This document shows, piece after piece, positions 1 to 8,207 of a stretch of 64,000 bases of DNA (positions are counted from its first letter, which is position 1; each line of letters begins with the position of its first letter). The DNA is from Halopenitus sp041821145 (GTDB lineage: Archaea > Halobacteriota > Halobacteria > Halobacteriales > Haloferacaceae), in NCBI RefSeq assembly GCF_041821145.1, contig NZ_JBGUBC010000015.1:4268-68267 (forward strand). The letters run 5' to 3'. The position numbers and the translations under genes were made by a program. Below the pieces are notes generated by a model. That model was not told the DNA's origin. It saw nothing but the letters and a program-made list of their open reading frames with translations, and did not search any database.

Positions 1-372
1 ACACGCCACGTCGAGCGGTACGTTCGGTCCTTCGAGGAGCGCAAACGCGACCTCGAGGCGGAACTGGAGCCGTTGGCGGACGAATACGATCGCGACTTCG
101 AGATCAGAGAACTCACCGAGCCGACGGGGATCGCCACCGAACCGCAGTTCGACGCGCTCGTGGTCTCCCCCGAGACGAAGGAGGGGGGCGAGCGCATCAA
201 CGAGATCCGGCGTGAACGAGGCTACGATCCCCTCGAGATCGTCGTCGTCGACCACGTTCCGGCCGAGGACGGCGAGTGGATATCCTCGACGCGGATCGTC
301 CGCGGCGAGATCGACGAACACGGAACCCTCACCCCCGACCGGGAGGGACGGGAAGCCACCCAACGGAAATGA
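1..372 (+). CDS. coaD: Phosphopantetheine adenylyltransferase, 3' part
   Basis: This is the C-terminal 123 residues of an archaeal phosphopantetheine adenylyltransferase, which transfers AMP from ATP to 4'-phosphopantetheine in coenzyme A synthesis. The reading frame is open from the first base of the window, so the start lies upstream. The visible part holds the family's late motifs: a VSPETKEG segment followed by the ISSTRI nucleotide-binding motif near the C-terminus. The stop codon overlaps the next start in an ATGA arrangement, which suggests co-transcription with the following membrane protein gene. Confidence 0.9.
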   Translation, partial: TRHVERYVRSFEERKRDLEAELEPLADEYDRDFEIRELTEPTGIATEPQFDALVVSPETKEGGERINEIRRERGYDPLEIVVVDHVPAEDGEWISSTRIVRGEIDEHGTLTPDREGREATQRK

Positions 373-809
373 CCGCGATCGAATCGCTTCGCCGGCTCGC
401 GGTGGGCGCGGAGCCGATCGAACGTCCCGTCTTATGGGGGATCGTCGGCGGATTGATCGTCGGATACGGCTCCGTGCCCATCGTGGGCGGTGGGCTCATA
501 CCTCCCGAGACGTACGTGCTCGCGATCGCGATCGTCTCGGCACTCGCATCGCTTGCACGGGCCTCCGGCGCCGGCGGGGTCCTCGCGTGTGTGTTCCTGG
601 CGTGGGGGCCGATCGCGGGCGCGCTCGTGGGAGCGAGTCGGTATGGCACCCGATCGGAGCCCGGCGTCGGATCCGGACTCGTTCCTCCCGAAATCCTCGG
701 TGGATCGATACCGGTGTCGCTCGGGATCGCGTTCGTAGCGGCACTCGTGATCGGAGGTCTGGCGTTCCTCGTGGGCGGGGCTGTACGCCGATTTCGGAAC
801 GATCGGTAG
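369..809 (+). CDS. Small multi-pass membrane protein, unknown function
   Basis: This 146-residue protein starts at an ATG that shares four bases with the coaD stop. About four hydrophobic segments can be seen (near residues 20-38, 48-66, 72-92 and 120-142), separated by glycine-rich turns, and the C-terminus is short and basic. It has no catalytic motif that I recognise. An in-frame start 93 bases upstream exists, but it would overlap coaD and add an arginine-rich stretch unlike the membrane part, so I chose the ATGA start. It is probably an integral membrane protein co-transcribed with coaD. Confidence 0.6.
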   Translation: MTAIESLRRLAVGAEPIERPVLWGIVGGLIVGYGSVPIVGGGLIPPETYVLAIAIVSALASLARASGAGGVLACVFLAWGPIAGALVGASRYGTRSEPGVGSGLVPPEILGGSIPVSLGIAFVAALVIGGLAFLVGGAVRRFRNDR

Positions 810-833
810 CTCCGGGATGGTCAGCGGAGACGC

Positions 834-1142
834 TCACCAGGTCGGGGGGCGAAATCCGGCCTCCTCAAGGACCGACTTCCAATGATTGTGGACGCTGAGG
901 CGTGTGACGTCCATGGCGTCGGCGACGGCCGACTGTGATCGTTCGTCGCCGCGAATGAGTGCGGCTGCATAGAGGCTTGCTGCGGCGATCGTCCGTTTCG
1001 ATCGGTCGGATTCTGGAACGTTCGACAAGAACAGGTCCCCTGCTGTGGTTCGAACGTCCTCGCCGAGATCGAGTCGGTCACAGGCCTCCCGGATCCGGTC
1101 GATCCACGTTTCGTTCGCGACCCGATCGCTCGCCCGGTACAT
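834..1142 (-). CDS. Single cyclin-repeat, TFB-like protein
   Basis: This 102-residue protein resembles the C-terminal cyclin repeat of archaeal transcription factor B. Residues about 50-95 carry the typical KRTIAAASLYAAAL helix, followed by a helix-turn-helix-like VADAMDVTRLSVHNHWK segment. The N-terminal zinc ribbon, the B-finger and the first cyclin repeat of a real TFB are absent. The ATG at 1142 removes an arginine-rich upstream extension. It may bind DNA or compete with TFB, but this is inference from the fold only. It ends facing the coaD operon. Confidence 0.6.
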   Translation of the reverse strand: MYRASDRVANETWIDRIREACDRLDLGEDVRTTAGDLFLSNVPESDRSKRTIAAASLYAAALIRGDERSQSAVADAMDVTRLSVHNHWKSVLEEAGFRPPTW

Positions 1143-1280
1143 GCGCGCTCGTAGACGGCGGGTGTATATAAACGATCGTCGACGGTGGCGCAAGGAGGGT
1201 GGACGTCGGATGGGGAACGCCGGATGATCGGGAGTCACGTCCGACAGGTTCTTGGGCGACGTTCGAGTACGTTCGGGCGC

Positions 1281-1364
1281 GCGTGGGTAGCCAAGCACGG
1301 AAACGGCGTAGCGCTTAGGACGCTATCCCGTAGGGGTCCGCCGGTTCAAATCCGGTCCCACGCA
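1281..1364 (+). tRNA. tRNA-Leu(UAG)
   Basis: The sequence folds as a class II tRNA. The acceptor stem pairs GCGTGGG with CCCACGC, the anticodon stem TAGCG/CGCTA holds the loop CTTAGGA with anticodon TAG, there is a long variable arm (CCC-GTA-GGG) and the T-loop is TTCAAAT. The discriminator base is A and CCA is not encoded. No intron is seen. Part of its 3' end is repeated about 95 bases downstream. Confidence 0.95.
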
Positions 1365-1393
1365 CTGAGCGAACGACCGTGAGCGAGGGAGTC

Positions 1394-1459
1394 GGACCGG
1401 ATTTGTGCCCAGAGGACGAGCGAAGCGACGTCCTCGCGGTTCAAATCCGGTCCTACGCA
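1394..1459. repeat. tRNA-Leu 3'-end copy inside nested inverted repeats
   Basis: Bases 1437-1459 repeat the last 23 bases of the tRNA-Leu gene (1342-1364) with one difference, C to T in the acceptor strand. The copy is also the right arm of a perfect 12-bp inverted repeat, 1394-1405 against 1442-1453. Within that lies a 7-bp hairpin, GAGGACG (1412-1418) with CGTCCTC (1429-1435). The copy looks like an old attachment-site duplication or a reshaped tRNA tail. A smaller hairpin-like CTGCTG/CAGCAG follows at 1462-1489. Confidence 0.65.
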
Positions 1460-1533
1460 TTCTGCTGCGAGCAATCTCGCGAGCAGCAGATAACTGCGAA
1501 GGGGTGACCCCAACGAGTCGATCTCTCTCGCGA

Positions 1534-3012
1534 TCAGTCCTCGCCGCGGGCGGCCTCGAACATGGCGAGCGCCTCCTCGCGTCGCTCGGCGTGGTCGACG
1601 ATCGGCGCGGGATACTCGGGGGCGACCTCCCGACGACGCTCATCGTCCAGTTCGGGCCACTCGTGAACGAGGTCGGGATCGACCTCGCGGAGTTCGGGGA
1701 CGTACGTCGCGATGTACTCGGCGTCGGGGTCGTACCGTTCGCCCTGCGTCATCGGATTGAATATGCGGAAGTAGGGCTGGGCGTCGGTGCCCGTGGAGGC
1801 CGCCCATTGCCAGCCGCCGACGTCGTTGGCGGTGTCGTGGTCCCGCAGATGCTCGCGAAAGTAGGCGTATCCCGCCCGCCAGTCGAGGAGGAGGTCCTTC
1901 GTGAGAAAGGAGGCGACGATCATCCGAACGCGGGTGTGCATGTACGCCTCCGCGCGAAGCTGGCGCATTCCGGCGTCGACGATTGGATATCCCGTCTCGC
2001 CGCGTTTCCAGGCCTCGAGAGCTGCCGGATCGTCGCGCCATTCGATGGCGTTTTCATACTCCTTGTAGTTCGCCGAGACGGTCTCGGGGTTGAAAGCAAG
2101 CACCTGCAAATAGAACTCCCGCCAGGCGAGTTGGCGTTGGAACTCCGTCACGCTCGATTCCGGGTCGGCAGCTGCGGGAAGATCGAGCCCGTCGAGGGCT
2201 CCCTCGCGTGCGCGATCCATCGCCGTCTCCGTGGCCGCGTACGTCTCCCGAATCCCGATCGTGCCGAACGAGAGGTCCTGTGAGAGTTTCGAGGTCGCCG
2301 ATTCGGCAGGGTGATCGCGCAACTCCTCGTAGCGAAACACGTCACGATCGGTGAACGCCTCCAGCCGGGACCGGGCCGCCTCGGTGCCGGCTGATGGAAG
2401 CGAGGCGTCCGGCTCCTCGAACCCGAGGTCGTCGATCGTCGGAAGCGATCCCACCTCGACTGACTCGTACGGTTCGAGCCGCGATCCCAGTTCCGTTGGG
2501 GCCACGAGATCGACCGCTTTCGGGCTCGGCTCGGGCGGGTCCATCCTTCGATCGTGCCACTTTCGCCAGTAGTAGGTGAACACGGAGTAGGGGTCACCAT
2601 CGTTGGTGCGAATGGTACCCGGCGGATGGAGAACGGCGTCGGGGTGCGTCTCGTGGCCGATCGTCGGTTCGGCGTCGTCGAGTGAGGCCCGAACGCGACG
2701 ATCGCGTTCGGCCGCGAGTCCCGAGTATCCCTCGTTCCACACGACCCGATCGACTGTGAGCGTGTTGGCGATCTCGGGGAGGACCACTGCCGGATCTCCG
2801 CGACCGATCACCAGATCGCTTCCGCGATCGCGATAGGCATCACGGAGCGCGGCGAGCGAATTGAGCAGGTAGCGCACGCGTGGTGGGCCGGCGTGTTCGA
2901 GAACGTCCTCGTCGAACACGAAGCAGGGAACGACTGGGCCGCGGTCGGCGGCGGCCGCGAGCCCGACGTTGTCCGAAACCCGGACGTCGCGTCGGTGCCA
3001 GAACAACTCCAT
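1534..3012 (-). CDS. phr2: Deoxyribodipyrimidine photolyase (class I CPD type)
   Basis: This 492-residue flavoprotein repairs cyclobutane pyrimidine dimers using light. The N-terminal alpha/beta domain begins with the typical LFWHRRDVRVSDN motif, and the C-terminal FAD-binding half contains the WREFYLQ segment and the DHDTANDVGGWQW and NPMTQ motifs. The length is usual for the class I family. It is a single gene, with a short spacer to the thyA region on the opposite strand, and suits an organism exposed to strong sunlight. Distinction from a cryptochrome rests on overall similarity only; the symbol follows the usual haloarchaeal name. Confidence 0.92.
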   Translation of the reverse strand: MELFWHRRDVRVSDNVGLAAAADRGPVVPCFVFDEDVLEHAGPPRVRYLLNSLAALRDAYRDRGSDLVIGRGDPAVVLPEIANTLTVDRVVWNEGYSGLAAERDRRVRASLDDAEPTIGHETHPDAVLHPPGTIRTNDGDPYSVFTYYWRKWHDRRMDPPEPSPKAVDLVAPTELGSRLEPYESVEVGSLPTIDDLGFEEPDASLPSAGTEAARSRLEAFTDRDVFRYEELRDHPAESATSKLSQDLSFGTIGIRETYAATETAMDRAREGALDGLDLPAAADPESSVTEFQRQLAWREFYLQVLAFNPETVSANYKEYENAIEWRDDPAALEAWKRGETGYPIVDAGMRQLRAEAYMHTRVRMIVASFLTKDLLLDWRAGYAYFREHLRDHDTANDVGGWQWAASTGTDAQPYFRIFNPMTQGERYDPDAEYIATYVPELREVDPDLVHEWPELDDERRREVAPEYPAPIVDHAERREEALAMFEAARGED

Positions 3013-3239
3013 ACACCATGCTGGGGCGGGACGTCCCTGAAGTTGTTGACGGACTCAAGTGATCGATCCGGATGGAACCGCCCGAACCAAGATGCATCGA
3101 TTTTAGTGGATCCACACCACTCCTCAACACGACGAACTCCGACCGGACGATCGTCGGTGGTCGCCGATCAGCCTGACAATCGCCGTTCAGCTCCGATCGG
3201 CCTTGCTCATCGACGATCATCCGGTCGACCTCGATACCC

Positions 3240-4262
3240 ATGCAACAGTACCTCGATCTCGTCGACGAGACACTCACGGAGGGCACCTACAAGCCGAACC
3301 GCACGGGCGTAGACACGATCGCGAGCTTCAGCGGCCAATACACCGTCGATCTCTCCGAGGGATTCCCGCTTTTGACCACGAAGCGGATGGACGGCTATCG
3401 GTGGAACTCGCTCATCCACGAAGTGCTGTGGTACCTCTCGGGAGAAGAGCACGTGCGAACGCTCCGAGAGCACACGGGCATCTGGGACGCCTGGGCCGAC
3501 GAGGAGGGACACCTTGATACCGCCTACGGAAGATTCTGGCGACGCTATCCGGTCCCCGACGCCGGGCTTCCCGGAGAGAGCTGGCCCGCGGACGCCCACC
3601 GATGGGTGACGGTCGAGGAGGACGAGGACGGCACCGAACGCCGGACCTTCGATCAGATCCGGTACGTGCTCGATACGTTACGTGAGAACCCCCACTCCAG
3701 ACGGATGGTCGTGAACGCCTGGCACCCCGCCAACGCGACCGTTTCGACGCTCCCGCCGTGTCATTACACCTTCGTCGTGAACGTTCAGGACGGGCGGTTG
3801 AACCTCCACCTCACCCAGCGATCCGGGGACATCGCACTCGGCGTGCCGTTCAACGTCGCCGCATACTCGTTGCTGGCGACGGCGATCGCACAGCGGACGG
3901 GCTTCGAGATCGGTCAGTTCGGACACAGCATCGTCGACGCTCACGTCTACTGCGGGCAGGGCGACCGCGGCGAGTGGTACAGCGAGAACCTCGACCGTCT
4001 CCAGAACCGCCTGGTCGACGCCGACGGGAAGGTGGACTACCTCGACGTCAAGGCGTGGCTTGCGGACGTGACACCGACTGAACCCGACGAGAAGGAGGGG
4101 TACGACCACGTTCCCGGACTTCTCGAGCAGCTCTCCCGGGAGCCCCGCGATCGACCGCGGATCGAGATCGCCGACAAGCCGCTCGATGAGTTGGTCTTCG
4201 AGGACGTCGAACTTCACGACTATGACTCCGCGGACGGGATCACGTTCGCGGTCGCGGAATGA
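3240..4262 (+). CDS. thyA: Thymidylate synthase (ThyA type)
   Basis: This 340-residue enzyme methylates dUMP to dTMP with methylene-tetrahydrofolate and releases dihydrofolate. The N-terminus has the RTGVDTIASF and FPLLTTKR motifs, and the active-site cysteine is residue 174 in LPPCHY, followed by the QRSGDIALGVPFN folate/nucleotide segment. It is longer than the E. coli enzyme, partly because of an acidic insert near residues 103-135. Its stop overlaps the dihydrofolate reductase start by four bases, so the enzyme that regenerates tetrahydrofolate is made from the same mRNA. Confidence 0.96.
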   Translation: MQQYLDLVDETLTEGTYKPNRTGVDTIASFSGQYTVDLSEGFPLLTTKRMDGYRWNSLIHEVLWYLSGEEHVRTLREHTGIWDAWADEEGHLDTAYGRFWRRYPVPDAGLPGESWPADAHRWVTVEEDEDGTERRTFDQIRYVLDTLRENPHSRRMVVNAWHPANATVSTLPPCHYTFVVNVQDGRLNLHLTQRSGDIALGVPFNVAAYSLLATAIAQRTGFEIGQFGHSIVDAHVYCGQGDRGEWYSENLDRLQNRLVDADGKVDYLDVKAWLADVTPTEPDEKEGYDHVPGLLEQLSREPRDRPRIEIADKPLDELVFEDVELHDYDSADGITFAVAE

Positions 4263-4825
4263 TGGGGTCGTCCGATTCGGCCGACTCAGGCACCGGGACC
4301 GCCGTTCGGGATCTCGACGTCCCCGACGACCTCACGATCACGGTGATCGCGGCGGTGGCCGAAAACGGGGTGATCGGCGACTCGGGCGGGATGCCCTGGC
4401 ACTATCCGGCCGACCTCCGTCATTTCAAGGAGACGACGACCGGTCACCCCGTGATCCTCGGACGCCGGACCCACGAGAACATCGTCTCCCGACTCGGGGA
4501 ACCGCTTCCGGACCGGATCTCGATCGTCCTGTCGCGATCGGAACTCGATCTTGATGAGGGTGCCGTTCCAGCCGGAAGCATCCGCGAGGCGATCGAACGG
4601 GCTGAGAGTGCAGCCGAGGATCTCGACGTCGAAACCGTCTACGTGGCCGGGGGCGCGACCATCTACGAGGCCTTCCTCCCGATCGCGGACGAACTCTCGA
4701 TCACTGCGATCCACGAGACATACGAGGGTGACACGACCTTCCCGACGGTGGACATGGACGAATGGGAAATGGTGGAACGTGAGGACCACGAGGAGCTGTC
4801 ATTTCTCAGGTATCGACGGCGTTGA
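4259..4825 (+). CDS. folA: Dihydrofolate reductase
   Basis: This 188-residue enzyme reduces dihydrofolate with NADPH, recycling the product of ThyA. The core starts near residue 26 with TITVIAAVAENGVIG, then MPWHYPADL, in which Asp52 matches the catalytic acid, and GHPVILGRRTHENI. The C-terminal segment carries VYVAGGATIYEAFL. It has an N-terminal acidic extension of about 25 residues that bacterial enzymes lack. The start ATGATG at 4259 overlaps the thyA stop. Haloarchaeal thyA-folA pairs of this kind indicate folate-dependent dTMP synthesis. Confidence 0.95.
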   Translation: MMGSSDSADSGTGTAVRDLDVPDDLTITVIAAVAENGVIGDSGGMPWHYPADLRHFKETTTGHPVILGRRTHENIVSRLGEPLPDRISIVLSRSELDLDEGAVPAGSIREAIERAESAAEDLDVETVYVAGGATIYEAFLPIADELSITAIHETYEGDTTFPTVDMDEWEMVEREDHEELSFLRYRRR

Positions 4826-4927
4826 CACTCCGGGTGAGCGGCACGATAAGGAGGGTTTTTCCCGGGGGAGATGTTACGGGTAGCCAATGATCGAGGACGC
4901 GATGGACCGGTATGGAGGGCGGCAACG

Positions 4928-5692
4928 ATGAATCAGGACCAGCAGGCCTACGACCGAGGAACCTCGCTGTTCTCCCCCGACGGTCGTATCTATCAGGTCG
5001 AGTATGCCCGCGAGGCCGTCTCACGTGGGGCACCGAGCCTCGGAATTCGGACGGCGGACGGGATCGTCTTTGCGGCCATGAGTCGGGCCTCCTCGTCGCT
5101 GATGGAGGCCGAGAGTATCGAAAAGCTCCACAAGCTCGACGACCACGTCGGGACCGCCTCGGCCGGCCACGTCGCCGACGCGCGCAAACTGATCGACTTC
5201 GCCCGCAGGCGCGCACAGATGAACCGCCTGCGGTACGGCGAGCCGATCGGCGTCGAGACCCTGACGAAGGACGTGACGGACCACATACAGGAGAACACCC
5301 AACTCGGTGGGACGCGTCCCTACGGTGCCGCGTTACTGATCGGCGGCTTCGAGGACGGGGACCCACGTCTGTTCGGCGCCGATCCCTCCGGAACCCCCCA
5401 CGAGTGGAAGGCGACCGTCATCGGCGACGGGCGCGAGGATATCCAGGCGTTCCTTGAGGACGAATGGAACGAGGAGGCCTCCCTCGACGAGGGGATAGAA
5501 CTCGGCGTACGGGCCCTCTCGATGTACGAGGAGGAGTTAGTCGCCAAGGATCTCTCGGTCGCGACGATCACCGAATCGGACGGCTACCGCGTGTCATCCG
5601 ACGAGGAAGTCGAAGCGGCCTTCGAGGACCGAGATTCGGACGCGGAGAGCACGGACGAGGATCCGTCCGACGACGGGTCCGACGAAAACTGA
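4928..5692 (+). CDS. psmA: Proteasome subunit alpha
   Basis: This 254-residue protein is an alpha-type subunit of the 20S proteasome, forming the outer gated rings. It begins MNQDQQAYDRG and contains the alpha-subunit signature FSPDGRIYQVEYAREAV near residues 17-33. The C-terminal 40 residues are an acidic Asp/Ser/Glu tail, common in haloarchaeal alpha subunits. In-frame codons upstream to 4871 would add residues before the conserved N-terminal gate sequence, so the ATG at 4928 is chosen. No beta subunit gene is nearby. Cdc48 at 11.4 kb is a likely partner ATPase. Confidence 0.95.
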   Translation: MNQDQQAYDRGTSLFSPDGRIYQVEYAREAVSRGAPSLGIRTADGIVFAAMSRASSSLMEAESIEKLHKLDDHVGTASAGHVADARKLIDFARRRAQMNRLRYGEPIGVETLTKDVTDHIQENTQLGGTRPYGAALLIGGFEDGDPRLFGADPSGTPHEWKATVIGDGREDIQAFLEDEWNEEASLDEGIELGVRALSMYEEELVAKDLSVATITESDGYRVSSDEEVEAAFEDRDSDAESTDEDPSDDGSDEN

Positions 5693-5761
5693 CGGCCATC
5701 GTGGGGGGCGGGAGCGACGGTGCGCAAGCGCTTTTACGCGGCGGCGAGCGCTAACGAACGA

Positions 5762-7081
5762 ATGAGGAGTTCGGTCTCCGTCCGCGCCGGTCTCTGTTTG
5801 CTTTTACTCGTCGTCGCGATGGCGGGAGCCGTCGGCGCCGCCGAACCGGCCGGTACCGGATTCGAACCGGTCGAGAACCCAACCGCGATCGACGCCGAGA
5901 CCGGCGATCCCCAGATCGATCTCGCGGGGTTCGATCGAAGCGTGATCGATATTACGGTCGCGGAGTCGGGACGGGGTGTCTGGACGCTACGGTACGAACG
6001 AGCCCTGACGAACGAGACCGAGCGCGACAACTTCGAGGCGTTTGCAAGGGAGTTCAACGAAGAGGAAACCGACCTCTATCGGAACTTTCGGGCGGACGCG
6101 TCGGCGCTCGTCACTGAGGGTGAAAACGTGACCGATCGAGACATGGCCGCCACCGGCTTCGACCGGGAGGCATTCATCCACTCAAGTCTCGGCAACGACG
6201 TCGGCGTCGTCGAACTCACGTTCACCTGGCGCGGGTTCGCCGCCGTCGAGGCGGACACCGTCATCGTCGGGGACGTCTTCGAGGGCGGGTTCTACATCGG
6301 TCCCGACCAGGAACTCGTCATCCGCCCTGGCGATCAGCTCGCCTTCGAGTCTCACGATCCGGAGGGAACGCCGTCGAATCCCGATTCCCTTTCGGAGAGC
6401 GTCTCGATCACCTGGCAGGGCGAACGGCGATTCACGGACCGGCGCCCGCGCGTCGTGTTCACGAGGAATTCGACGGCGGATAACTCGACGACGGAGACCT
6501 CGACAACCACGGAGCCGGGGACAGCGAGTTCCACGGGTGGATCGGAGTCGCCGACGGTGACCGAGGGATCGTCGGCCGAGACGGAGGCCCCGTTCGATGG
6601 AGGTCTTCTCTGGGGGCTGTTCGGAATCGCCGCCGTTCTCGCGGTCGTGCTTGCCGTCGTGTTCCGATCGCGTGGCGGTGGGATCGATCGATCGCGGGCG
6701 AGCGGCCCGAGCGGCGGGGGGGTCGACGACGGGACGCCGCCACGGGCCGGGGTGAGTGGCGACGATCGCTCCTCCGAAGGCGACGGGAAATCGGGAGAAT
6801 CGCCTGCCGCAACTCCCTCGTCCCTGTCGCCGCCCGCGATCGCCGACGAGGAGTTGTTGTCGGATGAAGACCGGATCGAGTCGATCCTTCGCGAGCATGG
6901 CGGCCGGGTGAAACAGTCACGGATCGTCGATGCGACCGACTGGTCGAAATCAAAGGTAAGCGTCGTTCTCTCGGAGATGGCGGAGGAGGGAACCGTCTCG
7001 AAGCTTCGGATCGGCCGCGAGAACGTGATCACCCTCGACGAATACGACTCCGACACCGAGGAGTCGACTTCCCAGGAGTGA
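5762..7081 (+). CDS. Membrane-anchored winged-helix protein
   Basis: This 439-residue protein has a signal peptide (about residues 1-26), an extracytoplasmic domain (about 35-220), a Thr/Ser-rich linker (about 230-275), one transmembrane helix (about 281-300), an acidic cytoplasmic linker and a C-terminal winged helix (about 365-425, with QSRIVDATDWSKSKVSVVLSEM as the recognition part). The layout matches a haloarchaeal family of membrane-tethered HTH proteins. It probably senses something outside the cell or at the membrane; target and signal are unknown. It follows psmA on the same strand after about 70 bases. Starting at ATG 5762 puts the signal peptide at the N-terminus. Confidence 0.75.
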   Translation: MRSSVSVRAGLCLLLLVVAMAGAVGAAEPAGTGFEPVENPTAIDAETGDPQIDLAGFDRSVIDITVAESGRGVWTLRYERALTNETERDNFEAFAREFNEEETDLYRNFRADASALVTEGENVTDRDMAATGFDREAFIHSSLGNDVGVVELTFTWRGFAAVEADTVIVGDVFEGGFYIGPDQELVIRPGDQLAFESHDPEGTPSNPDSLSESVSITWQGERRFTDRRPRVVFTRNSTADNSTTETSTTTEPGTASSTGGSESPTVTEGSSAETEAPFDGGLLWGLFGIAAVLAVVLAVVFRSRGGGIDRSRASGPSGGGVDDGTPPRAGVSGDDRSSEGDGKSGESPAATPSSLSPPAIADEELLSDEDRIESILREHGGRVKQSRIVDATDWSKSKVSVVLSEMAEEGTVSKLRIGRENVITLDEYDSDTEESTSQE

Positions 7082-7118
7082 GTTCAGTCGGCCGGAGTTG
7101 GAGTTCCGTCGGTCGGAG

Positions 7119-7592
7119 TCAGCCGCGAACGTACTCGGAGAGGCGGTCTCGCAGGGAGTCCCCTCCGAGTTTCAGGTAGTAGGCATTGCCTCCGTCCTCG
7201 TAGTACCCGTCGATCCGGCGTTCGACCTCGAATCCGAGGTGGCGATAAAATCCGATCGCGTTCTCGTTCGTCGTTCGAGCGTGACATGTAACCGACCGGT
7301 TATTCTCGGCGATATCCGCGATCAGCTGCTTGCCGTATCCCCGACCGCGTGCCTCGGGGGCGACCGCCAGAAACAAGACGTATCCATCGCGTCGGGCCGA
7401 GGCGAACGCAACGAGTCGGTCGTCCTCAAAGAGGAGATGCGTCGTCGAGCGTCGATACGCGTCAGTAAAGAATCCGCGTCGCTGCCGGAGAACGCCGTCC
7501 CTCGATCGAATTCGCTCTTTGAGGTCCCAGGCCTCGCCCACGTGGTCGGCGTTGCCCGGACGATCGACCCGCTTCTCCACGGTAACGCTCAC
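7119..7592 (-). CDS. GNAT-family N-acetyltransferase
   Basis: This 157-residue acetyl-CoA-dependent transferase shows the GNAT core: LFLAVAPEARGRGYGKQLI, with the Q/RxxGxG/A acetyl-CoA loop near residues 80-90, and the NENAIGFYRHLGFEV segment near 108-122. The substrate cannot be told; the family acetylates amines from protein N-termini to small molecules. Translation would begin at a GTG (7592) that lies about 25 bases from a TATA-like box on the same strand, which fits a leaderless mRNA. It is divergent from the archease-rtcB pair. Confidence 0.85.
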   Translation of the reverse strand: MSVTVEKRVDRPGNADHVGEAWDLKERIRSRDGVLRQRRGFFTDAYRRSTTHLLFEDDRLVAFASARRDGYVLFLAVAPEARGRGYGKQLIADIAENNRSVTCHARTTNENAIGFYRHLGFEVERRIDGYYEDGGNAYYLKLGGDSLRDRLSEYVRG

Positions 7593-7615
7593 TGGCGGAG
7601 ACTAACGCGCGGATT

Positions 7616-7625
7616 CAATATAACT
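7616..7625 (-). promoter_or_regulatory. TATA-like box for the GNAT gene
   Basis: Read on the minus strand, AGTTATATTG sits about 27 bases before the GTG start at 7592 in otherwise GC-rich DNA. This is the spacing expected for a leaderless haloarchaeal transcript. Confidence 0.5.
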
Positions 7626-7730
7626 CCTCCGTCCCGACGACTGAGAACTGACCCGATTTCGGACGCCGACCTCGAATCCGACGGATCGAATCGATACCAC
7701 TACCACGGGTCCCGACGAACCCGTGAATAC

Positions 7731-8144
7731 GTGACGTTCGAACTCCGCGATCACACCGCCGACGTCGCAGTCGAGGCGACTGCCAGCACGCTCTCCGACG
7801 TCTTCGCGGACGTCGCAGCAGGGCTTACCGCCGCGATGTGTGACTCCTGGCCCGACGAAGGGGATCGGTTCTCGATCGAGGAGACGGCCGAATCCCGTGA
7901 GGCGCTGTTGTTCGATTACCTCGATCGACTCATCTACGAACGAGACGTCCGTGAGGTGCTTCCGGTCGACCATCGGTGTGATGTCCAGGAAACCCCCGAG
8001 GATGAATGGACCCTGTCCGCGAGCGCGCGCGGCATCCCGTTCGAATCGGTCACCGCCCGCGATATCAAGGCCGTGACCTACTCACAGATGCGTCTCGAAT
8101 CCCGTGACGACGGTTGGTACGCCTACGTCGTCTTCGACGTGTGA
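7731..8144 (+). CDS. Archease, RtcB cofactor protein
   Basis: This 137-residue protein is an archease, which helps RtcB become guanylylated and turn over during tRNA splicing and RNA repair. It begins FELRDHTADVAVE, the family's hallmark with its metal-binding aspartate, and ends with KAVTYSQMRLE near residues 108-118. The GTG at 7731 gives the usual archease length; longer in-frame extensions run antisense through the GNAT gene and are not credible. It lies 63 bases upstream of rtcB on the same strand. Confidence 0.93.
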   Translation: MTFELRDHTADVAVEATASTLSDVFADVAAGLTAAMCDSWPDEGDRFSIEETAESREALLFDYLDRLIYERDVREVLPVDHRCDVQETPEDEWTLSASARGIPFESVTARDIKAVTYSQMRLESRDDGWYAYVVFDV

Positions 8145-8207
8145 GATCGTTGCTCGGTGATCGGCCGACGCCGTAACCCTATTCCACCTGCCCGCCCACG
8201 GTCCAGT

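Noticed and set aside
1365..1533. Second tRNA gene downstream of tRNA-Leu(UAG)
   Set aside because: Only the T-arm and 3' acceptor strand are repeated; there is no D-arm, anticodon arm or matching 5' acceptor strand.
7098..7730. Long N-terminal extension of archease
   Set aside because: It is antisense to the GNAT gene and the archease family starts at 7731.
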